Part shown: positions 6,800-14,198 of the stretch, one piece after another
Layout of the letters: each line of letters begins with the position of its first letter
How positions within the stretch are numbered: the stretch's first letter is position 1
From: an uncultured Candidatus Saccharibacteria bacterium
GTDB taxonomy: Bacteria > Patescibacteriota > Saccharimonadia > Saccharimonadales > Saccharimonadaceae
Length of the DNA: 20,456 bases
Direction: 5' to 3'
Assembly (NCBI GenBank): GCA_938046775.1
Contig: CALIXB010000010.1
Coordinates: 1 to 20,456, forward strand
The notes under the pieces: generated by a model
Databases searched by the model: none
The model's input: the letters and a program-made list of their open reading frames with translations, nothing else
Told to the model about the DNA's origin: nothing
Position numbers and translations under genes: made by a program

Positions 6800-7171
6800 A
6801 TGATTAAAAATATTACTATTACTGGCGTTAAGTACGAGTTAAACGATACGACTAAGAAATATGTTGAGCGAAAAATTGGTGGTTTGGGCAAATATCTACC
6901 ACGTCATTCCCGTAAAAGCGTGACCGCAGATGTAAAGATTAAGCAAATCGATAATCCTGGTGGTAATAAATACGAAGTTGAAGTTATTATCAACGTTCCA
7001 GATAAGAAAATCACTGCTAAAGATTCAACTATGAATGTGTTGGCGGCGGTGGATATTGTTGAGGCGAAGTTGAACGGCCAGCTGAGAAAGTATAAGGATG
7101 ACGTATTGGCGCACGTTGGTAGTAGTCGCGGAATTTTGGCAAAGTTGAAGCGGGGCTTGGGTAGAAGATAA
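6800..7171 (+). CDS. hpf: Ribosome hibernation-promoting factor / RaiA family (short form)
   Basis: 123 aa. It belongs to the HPF/YfiA (S30AE) family, which binds in the mRNA/tRNA channel of the 30S subunit and holds ribosomes inactive during starvation. The beta-alpha-beta-beta-beta-alpha fold can be followed: IKNITITGVKYELNDTTKKY (strand 1 and helix 1 start), KSVTADVKIKQID, KYEVEVIINVPDKKITAKDS, then NVLAAVDIVEAKLNGQLRKYKD (helix 2). The basic end (KLKRGLGRR) fits rRNA contact. It lacks the roughly 60-residue C-terminal dimerisation domain of long HPF, so it should not form 100S dimers by that route. It has its own promoter, a strong ribosome binding site, and a good intrinsic terminator just downstream, so it is a monocistronic unit between serS and secA. 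Confidence 0.88.
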   Translation: MIKNITITGVKYELNDTTKKYVERKIGGLGKYLPRHSRKSVTADVKIKQIDNPGGNKYEVEVIINVPDKKITAKDSTMNVLAAVDIVEAKLNGQLRKYKDDVLAHVGSSRGILAKLKRGLGRR

Positions 7172-7192
7172 TTATTGGCCAAAGTTTGGTAT

Positions 7193-7224
7193 AAAGCGCT
7201 CATATTCTGGGCGCTTTTTCTTTT
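7193..7224 (+). terminator. Intrinsic terminator of hpf
   Basis: A ten-pair stem (7193-7202 with 7208-7217, one G-U pair), built around AAAGCGC / GCGCTTT, with a 5-nt loop, followed by TTTTTCTTTT. It begins 21 nt after the hpf stop. Confidence 0.85.
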
Positions 7225-7243
7225 CAAATTGACCTAAAAACGC

Positions 7244-7249
7244 TATAAT
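7244..7249 (+). promoter_or_regulatory. secA promoter, -10 TATAAT
   Basis: TATAAT right after the hpf terminator. A -35 is not clear: TTGACC at 7229-7234 is only 9 nt away, and TTTTCA at 7221-7226 is weak but correctly spaced at 17 nt. The ATG of secA is 47 nt downstream, with GGGAG (7281-7285) as a distant Shine-Dalgarno. Confidence 0.5.
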
Positions 7250-7296
7250 AAAAGAAGTTTTTGAAAATGCCTGAAAGTGAGGGAGTTTTAAGTTTT

Positions 7297-9927
7297 ATGG
7301 CAATTACACAACAAAAGGCGCTGAGTAAGATTTTTGGCGATCCGCAGAAGAAGATTCTGAAACGACTGCGAAAACAAGTTGACGTTATCAATGGTCTAAA
7401 TGGCAAATATGAAAAAATGTCAGACAAAGAGCTGCAAGGGCAGACGGCAGCGCTGAAAAAGCGTTTGGAGAAGAAAAACGTAACCTTAGATACGATTTTG
7501 CCGGATGCCTTTGCGGTGGCGCGTGAGGCGGCCAAGCGTGTCATCGGCGAGCGTCCGTATGATGTTCAGCTAATCGGCGGCATGGTCCTTCATGAGGGAA
7601 ATGTGGCTGAGATGAAGACAGGTGAAGGTAAGACTTTGGTGGCGACGCTGCCGACCTATCTCAACGCGCTGGAAGGCAAGGGGGTTCATGTGGTGACCGT
7701 CAATGACTATCTGGCGCAGCGCGACGCGGGCTGGATGGGTCAGGTGTATGACTTTTTGGGCCTGACGACTGGTGTGATTATCAACGAGGCGTCATTTGTG
7801 TACGACAAAGACTATGACAATGAGCACCACGACGATCCGCGTATGCGCAAACTCCGCCCGGTCACTCGTAAGGAAGCCTACGCGGCCGACATTACCTATG
7901 GTACCAACAACGAGTTTGGTTTTGACTATCTGCGTGACAACATGGTGAACGACGTTGACTTGCTCAGGCAGCGCGAGCTGAACTTTGCCATCGTTGACGA
8001 GGTGGACTCAATTTTGATCGACGAAGCGCGGACGCCACTGATTATCTCGGCGCCAGCAGCGGAAAACCCAGATAATTACTATACCTTTGCCAAGGTTGCC
8101 AGTAAATTAGTGCCAGACGACTATGTTTTAGATGAAAAGCGCCGCAGTGTGGCCTTGACCGACGAGGGCGTAGAAAAAGTCCAAAAACTGCTGGGTATAA
8201 AAAATTTGTACACGCCGGATCACGTGCGCAGCGTTTATCATATGGACCAGGCTCTGCGAGCACAAACATTGTTCAAGCGCGACAAAGATTATGTGGTAAC
8301 CAATGATGGCGAAGTGATCATCGTCGATGAACACACTGGTCGTTTGATGCAAGGACGCCGCTACAATGAGGGTTTACACCAGGCAATTGAGGCCAAAGAA
8401 GGCGTGCCCGTGCTGGAAGAAAGCATGACGCTGGCGACCATTTCGTTCCAGAATTATTTCCGTTTGTACAATAAATTGAGTGGCATGACCGGTACGGCAT
8501 TCACTGAAGCTGAAGAGTTCCAACAAATTTATTCACTGGACGTCATCCAGATTCCGCCGAACAAGCCAGTGATTCGCGACGACAAAGAAGACCTGATTTT
8601 CAAGACCGAAAAGGGCAAGCTGAAGGCGGTGGCTGAAGCCATCAAAGAGTATCACAAGCAAGGCCGGCCAGTGCTGGTTGGTTCTGGTTCGATTGCTAAG
8701 AACGAGCAGATTGCCAAATATCTGGAAAAAGAAGGTATTAAGTTTGAGATTCTGAACGCTAAGAATAATGAGCGTGAAGCGGCTATCATCGAGAAGGCTG
8801 GTGAAAAGGGTGCGATTACCTTGGCGACAAACATCGCTGGGCGTGGTACCGACATTAAGCTTGGCAAGGGCGTCAAGGAATTGGGAGGCCTGGTGGTGAT
8901 CGGCTCAGAACGGCACGAGTCACGCCGCATTGACAATCAGCTGCGCGGTCGTGGCGGTCGTCAGGGTGACCCGGGTGAAACCCAGTTCTATGTGTCAACC
9001 GAAGATGATTTGATGCGAATTTTCCAGGGCGAGCGCATCGCGGCGTTGATGGATCGGCTGGGGGTAGACGAAGAAACGCCGATTCAAAATCGCGCCGTGT
9101 CTAAGACGCTGGAGGCAGCCCAAAAGCGTGTCGAGGGTTACAACTTTGATACGCGCAAAAATGTTGTTCAGTACGACAACGTCATCAATCGTCACCGCCG
9201 CGTGGTGTATGTCATGCGCCGCAAGATTTTGGAAGGTGACAACATTAAGCCAGAAATTGAACGCTTGTTGAGAGCGAAAGTTAGTGAATTGACGACATTG
9301 CCAATTAAAAATAATCCAAAGTTTGTTGAAGAATTTGTGGCGACTTTCCCGGTTGATGAGGGCAAACTTTCAAAGATTGGCAAGGAAAAGAAAGATAAGT
9401 TGCGCTACGAAAAGGCGCTGAAGCTGGCAGAAGAAGCGTACGCAGCTAAAGAATCTGAGATTAGTGCTGATGATTTGCGCGGCGTTGAACGCGAGGTTTA
9501 TATGGCGGTGCTGGATACATTGTGGATGCAACATTTGGAAAATATGCAACATTTGCGTGAAGGAATTCACTGGCGTAGTGTTGGCCAGCGCGATCCGTTG
9601 GTTGAATATCGCTCAGAATCTCAGAAGTTATTTGAGAGCTTGCAGGCTAATCTCCGTAATGAAGTTCTGGCGACGATATTTAACATCCATAAAGCTGATG
9701 CCGTGGTTCGTCAATCACAGGATGATGAATACGACACAGAACTGACGCGCTTGGCAGAAAATGCCGTCGAGCGTGGCGTGAACGAAATTGGTTCTGGCGA
9801 AGAAAATCGTGACGATGATTTTTCGGTGAAAAAGGGGAAGACTAGCGCGGAATCTAATCGTGCTAAAAATCAAGCGCGCAAGAAGAAAAAAGCGCAGCGC
9901 CAAAACCGCAAAAAGAATCGTAAGTAG
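7297..9927 (+). CDS. secA: Preprotein translocase ATPase SecA
   Basis: 876 aa. SecA is the cytosolic motor that pushes unfolded secretory proteins through SecYEG. Walker A MKTGEGKT is at 106-113, the Walker B/DEAD-type motif VDEVDSILIDEART starts at 233, and YGTNNEFGFDYLRDNM lies at 201-216; TNIAGRGTDI and RGRGGRQGDPG mark the second nucleotide-binding domain. MDQALRAQTLFKRDKDYVV belongs to the preprotein cross-linking domain, and MQHLENMQHLREGIHWRSV to the helical wing/scaffold region. Two oddities: an acidic insertion of about 20 residues around 165-188 of the first ATPase domain, and a C-terminus that lacks the usual CxC...CH zinc/SecB-binding motif and ends in a Lys/Arg-rich tail. Start ATG 7297 is chosen because MAITQQKALSKIFG fits the family beginning; TTG 7261 and ATG 7267 are in frame upstream and cannot be excluded. 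Confidence 0.97.
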   Translation: MAITQQKALSKIFGDPQKKILKRLRKQVDVINGLNGKYEKMSDKELQGQTAALKKRLEKKNVTLDTILPDAFAVAREAAKRVIGERPYDVQLIGGMVLHEGNVAEMKTGEGKTLVATLPTYLNALEGKGVHVVTVNDYLAQRDAGWMGQVYDFLGLTTGVIINEASFVYDKDYDNEHHDDPRMRKLRPVTRKEAYAADITYGTNNEFGFDYLRDNMVNDVDLLRQRELNFAIVDEVDSILIDEARTPLIISAPAAENPDNYYTFAKVASKLVPDDYVLDEKRRSVALTDEGVEKVQKLLGIKNLYTPDHVRSVYHMDQALRAQTLFKRDKDYVVTNDGEVIIVDEHTGRLMQGRRYNEGLHQAIEAKEGVPVLEESMTLATISFQNYFRLYNKLSGMTGTAFTEAEEFQQIYSLDVIQIPPNKPVIRDDKEDLIFKTEKGKLKAVAEAIKEYHKQGRPVLVGSGSIAKNEQIAKYLEKEGIKFEILNAKNNEREAAIIEKAGEKGAITLATNIAGRGTDIKLGKGVKELGGLVVIGSERHESRRIDNQLRGRGGRQGDPGETQFYVSTEDDLMRIFQGERIAALMDRLGVDEETPIQNRAVSKTLEAAQKRVEGYNFDTRKNVVQYDNVINRHRRVVYVMRRKILEGDNIKPEIERLLRAKVSELTTLPIKNNPKFVEEFVATFPVDEGKLSKIGKEKKDKLRYEKALKLAEEAYAAKESEISADDLRGVEREVYMAVLDTLWMQHLENMQHLREGIHWRSVGQRDPLVEYRSESQKLFESLQANLRNEVLATIFNIHKADAVVRQSQDDEYDTELTRLAENAVERGVNEIGSGEENRDDDFSVKKGKTSAESNRAKNQARKKKKAQRQNRKKNRK

Positions 9928-9942
9928 TCAGAAAGTTAGGCG

Positions 9943-11220
9943 ATGAAACATACAGTTGAAGAAGTTAGGCTGAAAAATGGTGCGCGTGGTCTGCTGATTG
10001 ATGTCCCAGACGCTACAGTGATGAGTTTTCAGGTGCAATTTAGGGCGGGCAATCGTTACGTCCTAGATAAAAATATCTATGAAACGGCGCACATTATGGA
10101 GCATATGGCGTTTGGCGCTAATGAAAAATTCCGCTCAGAGTATAATTATGAGCAAGAATTCACTAAAAATGGCGCCTATCACAATGCTTATACGTCAGAT
10201 TATTCGATGGTTTACGAGGCAATCTGCGCTGATTTTGAGTGGGATAGGATTCTGGAGCTTCAGCGGTTAGCAATTACAACGCCGCGCTTCAATGCTGATG
10301 AACTGGAGGCAGAAAAGGGCAATGTTCGTTCTGAATTAACGGGCTATCTTAATAATCATAACCGTGTGATGTGGCCACGCATCCAGCAGGCACTGGGTGA
10401 GGATATATTGACCTATAATCAGCGGTTAAAGACGATTGCTAATATTGAGCTTAAAGATATAAAAAATCACCATAAGCGTACGCACACTTTGAAGAACATG
10501 CGGTTTGTGGTGGCTGGAAAATTGACAGGGCGAAAGTCTGCTATTAAGGAGCATTTGGAGGGGTGGCAATTGGAGACTGGTGAGAGGTTTGCGATTCCGC
10601 ACGATGAGCCTCGTAGAGCAAATCCGGTTCTGATTCGACGCAAAGAAGCAACAAATCTGACATTTGGCTGGTCAATGGTCGTGCCGCGTGAATTAACAGA
10701 TAAAGAGGCTGATGCTATGAACGCCTTAAATCACATACTTACTGGCACGATGAGTTCAAGGATTTTTGGTTCGGCGCGTAAAAAGGGCTTGGCTTACAGT
10801 ATATTTAGTGATACCTCAGTCGGTTTTTATGATTCGGCCTGGGATTTTGGCGGGCAAGTGAATATTGATACGGCGGAAAAGCTATTTGATATCATCGTCA
10901 GAGAGTTAAAGAAAGTGCTATCTGGCTCTATTTCTGCTGAAGATTTAGAAAGTGTTAAATCATACTCGCTGGGCCGTTATCAGATGGGCGCTCAGACGGT
11001 TGGCCAGATTAGTAATTTTTATGTAGGCCGGTATTTTGCTGATGATTTCGTTAGAGATTATGACGGGGTACCAGCTTCGATTTTGGCAGTCACTTCAGAG
11101 CAGATGATTGAAACGGCTCGTCAATTCTTTGCGTCAAATACATGGACGCTGGCAGCAGTCAGCTCAGAAGAAAAAGAATTGCTGACGAAGCTACACGATA
11201 AACTAAGTAAGCTTTTCTGA
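9943..11220 (+). CDS. M16-family zinc metallopeptidase (pitrilysin/processing-peptidase type)
   Basis: 425 aa, one half-size M16 unit. The inverted zinc motif HIMEH (residues 50-54) is intact, with Glu131 exactly 77 residues after His54, giving the pattern HxxEHx76E, and Glu124 seven residues before it, as in pitrilysin. It should therefore be an active zinc peptidase. The C-terminal inactive-type half includes GSARKKGLAYSIFSD and the segment around GQISNFYVGRYF. M16 enzymes cut short peptides or signal/transit-like sequences in a closed chamber made of two halves, so a half-size protein would work as a dimer. There is no signal peptide, so it is predicted cytosolic. It starts 15 nt after the secA stop and probably shares its transcript; AGG at 9938-9940 is the only hint of a Shine-Dalgarno. 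It ends in TGA. A role in clearing peptides linked to export is a guess from position only. Confidence 0.9.
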   Translation: MKHTVEEVRLKNGARGLLIDVPDATVMSFQVQFRAGNRYVLDKNIYETAHIMEHMAFGANEKFRSEYNYEQEFTKNGAYHNAYTSDYSMVYEAICADFEWDRILELQRLAITTPRFNADELEAEKGNVRSELTGYLNNHNRVMWPRIQQALGEDILTYNQRLKTIANIELKDIKNHHKRTHTLKNMRFVVAGKLTGRKSAIKEHLEGWQLETGERFAIPHDEPRRANPVLIRRKEATNLTFGWSMVVPRELTDKEADAMNALNHILTGTMSSRIFGSARKKGLAYSIFSDTSVGFYDSAWDFGGQVNIDTAEKLFDIIVRELKKVLSGSISAEDLESVKSYSLGRYQMGAQTVGQISNFYVGRYFADDFVRDYDGVPASILAVTSEQMIETARQFFASNTWTLAAVSSEEKELLTKLHDKLSKLF

Positions 11221-11242
11221 GCCTATTTTGCGGGTTGACTCG

Positions 11243-11251
11243 TGATATAAT
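11243..11251 (+). promoter_or_regulatory. murD promoter (extended -10 TGATATAAT, 6 nt before ATG)
   Basis: TGaTATAAT ends 6 nt before ATG 11258 and no Shine-Dalgarno is present, so a leaderless transcript is expected. TTGACT at 11235-11240 is too close (5 nt) to serve as the -35. Confidence 0.65.
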
Positions 11252-11257
11252 TATTCT

Positions 11258-12502
11258 ATGAAAATTGTCATCGCTGGCTATGGGGTCGAAGGTCAATCTA
11301 ATCTGTGTTATTTCCAGAAAAAGTTTCCGAGTGCCAGTTTTTTGGTGGCTGACGAGCGAGAGTCCGTCGACAATCTGCCAGATGGCGTTTCTTTTCAAGC
11401 GGGGTTTGCTGGTTTGGGCGACGCGGATTTAATCATAAGGTCTCCCAGTCTTCCGCCAGAAAAAATAAAAACCAGCGGTCAAATTTGGTCGGCGACGAAT
11501 GAGTTTTTTGCAGAATGTCCAGCCACGATTATCGGCGTAACTGGGACGAAAGGTAAGGGGACGACATGCAGTCTGGTCGCTAGTATTTTGCGGGCGGCTG
11601 GGAAAACGGTACATCTGGTGGGGAATATCGGCGTGCCAGCGTTGGATGTTCTGCCCGAGATTAAAAAAAATGATGTCGTCGTTTACGAATTGTCGAGTTT
11701 TCAGTTGTGGGATCTGGAAAAGTCGCCGCATGTGGCTGCGGTGCTGATGATTGAGCCTGATCATTTGAATGTTCACACTAATTTTGATGACTATTTGGCG
11801 GCGAAGTCGAATATTGCCAGATTCCAGACCTCAGATGACTATTTAATTTATAACTCTAAAAATGAGTTTAGCTCATCAATCGCTAGCGTTAGTTTGGCGC
11901 AGAAAAAAGAATATCCGTTCGCTCTTTCGGGCGATATAATTTCGGCAATTCGCCTGCCAGGAAAGCATAATATCGATAATGCCTGTGCCGCAATTTTGGC
12001 AGCACGTGCGACTATTCCTGGTCTTTCTGATAATGACATAAAAGCTGGGCTGAGCAATTTTACGGGTTTGCCGCATCGCTTAAAGTTTGTTGCTGAGAAA
12101 AATGGCGTGAAATATTATGACGACAGCATTTCGACTACGCCTGGAAGTGCCGTTGCTGCACTAAAATCTTTCGCCGAGCCAAAGGTTCTGATTTTGGGTG
12201 GATCTGACAAGGGGACGGATTATAGAGAGTTGGCTAGTGAAATTGCCGCTCAGCAAATGCGAGCGGTGATTATTAACGGTGAAAATGCCAATGAAATCGC
12301 CAAGGTTTTAAATGAGGAAAAAGTTTCTTGCCGAGTTGTATGCTTAAAAATGGCAATGATGTCAGAGGTGGTTGAGACGGCAAAAAGCCAAGCTCAGCCT
12401 GGCGACGTGGTAATTCTCAGTCCAGCCGCCGCTAGTTTTGACATGTTTAAGAGCTATAATGACCGCGGCGAGCAGTTCGTGGCAGCGGTAGAAAGGCTTT
12501 AA
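11258..12502 (+). CDS. murD: UDP-N-acetylmuramoyl-L-alanine--D-glutamate ligase
   Basis: 414 aa, slightly shorter than typical MurD (about 430-450). It adds D-glutamate to UDP-MurNAc-L-Ala in cytosolic peptidoglycan precursor synthesis, using ATP. The N-terminal Rossmann domain starts with IVIAGYGVEGQS (3-14). The ATP-binding P-loop GVTGTKGKGTT is at 93-103, ELSSFQLWDL at 144-153, EPDHLNVH at 166-173, and the Lys of DYLAAKSNI (183) is in the place of the carbamylated lysine that bridges the two metal ions. In the C-terminal domain LPHRLKFV, DSISTTPGSAVAAL, LGGSDKGTDY and LSPAAASFDMFKSYNDRGEQF are MurD-specific. Several Mur ligases are absent from the window, so it is not in a dcw cluster here. 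It has its own promoter with a leaderless start and its stop overlaps that of the convergent hpt gene. Confidence 0.95.
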   Translation: MKIVIAGYGVEGQSNLCYFQKKFPSASFLVADERESVDNLPDGVSFQAGFAGLGDADLIIRSPSLPPEKIKTSGQIWSATNEFFAECPATIIGVTGTKGKGTTCSLVASILRAAGKTVHLVGNIGVPALDVLPEIKKNDVVVYELSSFQLWDLEKSPHVAAVLMIEPDHLNVHTNFDDYLAAKSNIARFQTSDDYLIYNSKNEFSSSIASVSLAQKKEYPFALSGDIISAIRLPGKHNIDNACAAILAARATIPGLSDNDIKAGLSNFTGLPHRLKFVAEKNGVKYYDDSISTTPGSAVAALKSFAEPKVLILGGSDKGTDYRELASEIAAQQMRAVIINGENANEIAKVLNEEKVSCRVVCLKMAMMSEVVETAKSQAQPGDVVILSPAAASFDMFKSYNDRGEQFVAAVERL

Positions 12503-13038
12503 CTTTGGTAAACTTCTGGTTTTAATACGCCAATGTATGGCAAGTTTCGGTATTGCTGGCGAAAATCCAGACCATAACCAACAACGAATTCATTTGGTGT
12601 ATTGATACCGACGTAATCTGCCTGCACCTCAACTTCACGCCGCTCAGGCTTATCTAATAATGAACATATTTTTACCGAGCCAGCATTCTTGGCGGCGAAC
12701 AATCTCCTCAACGCTTGGGCGGTTCGACCACTGTCAATGATGTCTTCAACTATCAGCACATGCCGATCGGTAACGTCAGTGTCTAGATCCTTAATAATTT
12801 TCACCGTGCCAGAAGATTCCATGTCGTCGCCGTAACTGGAAACTGCCATAAAATCAATTTCCATGTAGCAATCCATCGCTCGTATCAAGTCAATCATAAA
12901 CGGTGCCGCACCGCGTAAAATGCCCACAACGACTGGGTTTTTATCCTGGTAATCCTCGGTTAATTTTTGCCCAAGTTTTTGAACGGCTGTTTTAATATCT
13001 TCGCTGGTAAATAAAATCTTTTCAATATCGTTATCCAT
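12499..13038 (-). CDS. hpt: Hypoxanthine/guanine phosphoribosyltransferase
   Basis: 179 aa from ATG 13038 (complement). It salvages hypoxanthine and guanine to IMP and GMP using PRPP, which matters for an organism that depends on scavenged bases. The PRPP-binding signature HVLIVEDIIDSGRT is at about 93-106, GILRGAAPFMIDL (39-51) holds the PPi loop, FMAVSSYGDDMESSG (63-77) the flexible loop, and DYVGINTPNEFVVGYGLDFRQQYRNLPYIG (from 141) the base-binding end typical of Hpt. An in-frame ATG at 13044 would add two residues, but the extended -10 TGcTAGAAT at 13053-13045 ends 6 nt before ATG 13038, so 13038 fits the leaderless rule seen elsewhere. It is divergent from prfB and runs into murD tail to tail. 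Confidence 0.94.
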   Translation of the reverse strand: MDNDIEKILFTSEDIKTAVQKLGQKLTEDYQDKNPVVVGILRGAAPFMIDLIRAMDCYMEIDFMAVSSYGDDMESSGTVKIIKDLDTDVTDRHVLIVEDIIDSGRTAQALRRLFAAKNAGSVKICSLLDKPERREVEVQADYVGINTPNEFVVGYGLDFRQQYRNLPYIGVLKPEVYQS

Positions 13039-13044
13039 TCTCAT

Positions 13045-13053
13045 ATTCTAGCA
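13045..13053 (-). promoter_or_regulatory. hpt promoter (extended -10 TGCTAGAAT, minus strand)
   Basis: Read on the minus strand, TGcTAGAAT runs 13053 to 13045 and ends 6 nt before ATG 13038. No Shine-Dalgarno lies between. It faces away from the prfB promoter 21 bp away. Confidence 0.6.
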
Positions 13054-13073
13054 GAGAAGTCGCTTCTGAAAAA

Positions 13074-13082
13074 TGGTACAAT
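13074..13082 (+). promoter_or_regulatory. prfB promoter (extended -10 TGGTACAAT, 7 nt before ATG)
   Basis: TGgTACAAT ends 7 nt before ATG 13090. The short AT-only gap (ATAATAT) has no Shine-Dalgarno. A leaderless mRNA is predicted. Confidence 0.62.
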
Positions 13083-13089
13083 AATATAT

Positions 13090-14178
13090 ATGCAACCGCT
13101 GAAAAAGAAAATTGGAGAGTTGGAAAAGGAAATTGAGCAGGCTAAGGAGACACTGAAGTTTTTCGAGTTGGAGCAGAAATTGGCAGAATTGGACGAGCAG
13201 CTTAATCAGCCAGAGATTTGGAATAACCCTGATCACGCTCAAGAACTGACCAAGCAGGCAGCCAGTCTTCGCCAGACGGTTGAGCCGTGGCAGACGTTGA
13301 CGGTGCAGGTGGGCGATATGGTTGAATTGATGGAGCTGGGTGATGATCTGTTGCCAGAGTTTCAGGCGCAGGTGGCGGCAATTGAAAAGGCGTTTGCGAT
13401 TCATAAAACCGATTTGTTGTTCTCTGGGGAGTATGATAATCGCTCGGCAATTGTGCGAATTTCCGCTGGCGTGGGCGGTTTGGATGCTCAGGATTTTGCG
13501 GCGATGCTGGAGCGAATGTACTTACGTTGGGCGGAAAAGTCTGGCATGAAAGTTGACACACTGGAACGATCGACTAATGATGATGCTGGAATTAAAACTG
13601 TTGTTTTGGAGATTTCTGGGCCGTTTGCTTACGGAAAAATGCGTTCAGAGAACGGCGTACATCGGTTGGTGCGACTGAGTCCGTTTAATGCCGACAATTT
13701 GCGTCAGACCAGCTTTGCGTTGGTGGAAGTGCTGCCAAAGATCGATACGCCAGATGAAATTGCGATTGATCCGAATGATCTGAGGATTGATGTTTACCGC
13801 TCGGGTGGCAAGGGTGGTCAAGGGGTGAACACGACCGACTCAGCAGTACGGGTGACGCACATTCCTACTGGTATTACCGTGGCGATTCAGAATGAGCGTT
13901 CGCAGATCCAAAATAAAGAGACGGCGCTGAAAATCTTACGCTCCAAATTGCTAGCAATGAAGCTGGAGCAGCATGCCGAAGCTTTGTCTGATCTGAGGGC
14001 GGGCGAGTCGGCCAACTGGGGTAGCCAGATCAGAAATTATGTTTTGCATCCGTATACACTGGTCAAGGACACTCGCACTAAGCACGAAAACCGCAATGCC
14101 CAGGGAGTATTGGATGGTGATATTGATGAATTTATCACGGCATATTTAGAGCAGAACGCTAATTCTAAAAATATTTAG
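13090..14178 (+). CDS. prfB: Peptide chain release factor 2
   Basis: 362 aa, full length. RF2 reads UAA and UGA in the ribosomal A site and triggers hydrolysis of the finished peptide. The stop-recognition tripeptide SPF is at 197-199 (the RF2 type; RF1 has PxT), and the catalytic GGQ at 242-244 within YRSGGKGGQGVNTTDSAVRV. The N-terminal coiled-coil domain (about 1-110) leads to FSGEYDNRSAIVRISAGVGG. The gene is a single uninterrupted frame: there is no in-frame TGA with a CTT slippery codon near codons 24-27 and no upstream Shine-Dalgarno-like stimulator, so it lacks the autoregulatory +1 frameshift found in many bacterial prfB genes. Its presence agrees with UGA being a stop in this genome. 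Starts at ATG 13090 behind its own promoter; ftsE follows after 20 nt with a separate promoter. Confidence 0.96.
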   Translation: MQPLKKKIGELEKEIEQAKETLKFFELEQKLAELDEQLNQPEIWNNPDHAQELTKQAASLRQTVEPWQTLTVQVGDMVELMELGDDLLPEFQAQVAAIEKAFAIHKTDLLFSGEYDNRSAIVRISAGVGGLDAQDFAAMLERMYLRWAEKSGMKVDTLERSTNDDAGIKTVVLEISGPFAYGKMRSENGVHRLVRLSPFNADNLRQTSFALVEVLPKIDTPDEIAIDPNDLRIDVYRSGGKGGQGVNTTDSAVRVTHIPTGITVAIQNERSQIQNKETALKILRSKLLAMKLEQHAEALSDLRAGESANWGSQIRNYVLHPYTLVKDTRTKHENRNAQGVLDGDIDEFITAYLEQNANSKNI

Positions 14179-14182
14179 CTTA

Positions 14183-14191
14183 TGGTATAAT
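14183..14191 (+). promoter_or_regulatory. ftsE promoter (extended -10 TGGTATAAT, 7 nt before ATG)
   Basis: TGgTATAAT ends 7 nt before ATG 14199, with no Shine-Dalgarno in between. This also decides the start: ATG 14199 rather than the in-frame TTG at 14196. TTCTAA at 14163-14168 is a weak -35 at 17 nt. Confidence 0.65.
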
Positions 14192-14198
14192 ACTATTG

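Noticed and set aside
11235..11240. TTGACT as the -35 of murD
   Set aside because: It is only 5 nt from the -10 TATAAT, far from the 16-18 nt needed; the extended TG before the -10 explains activity better.
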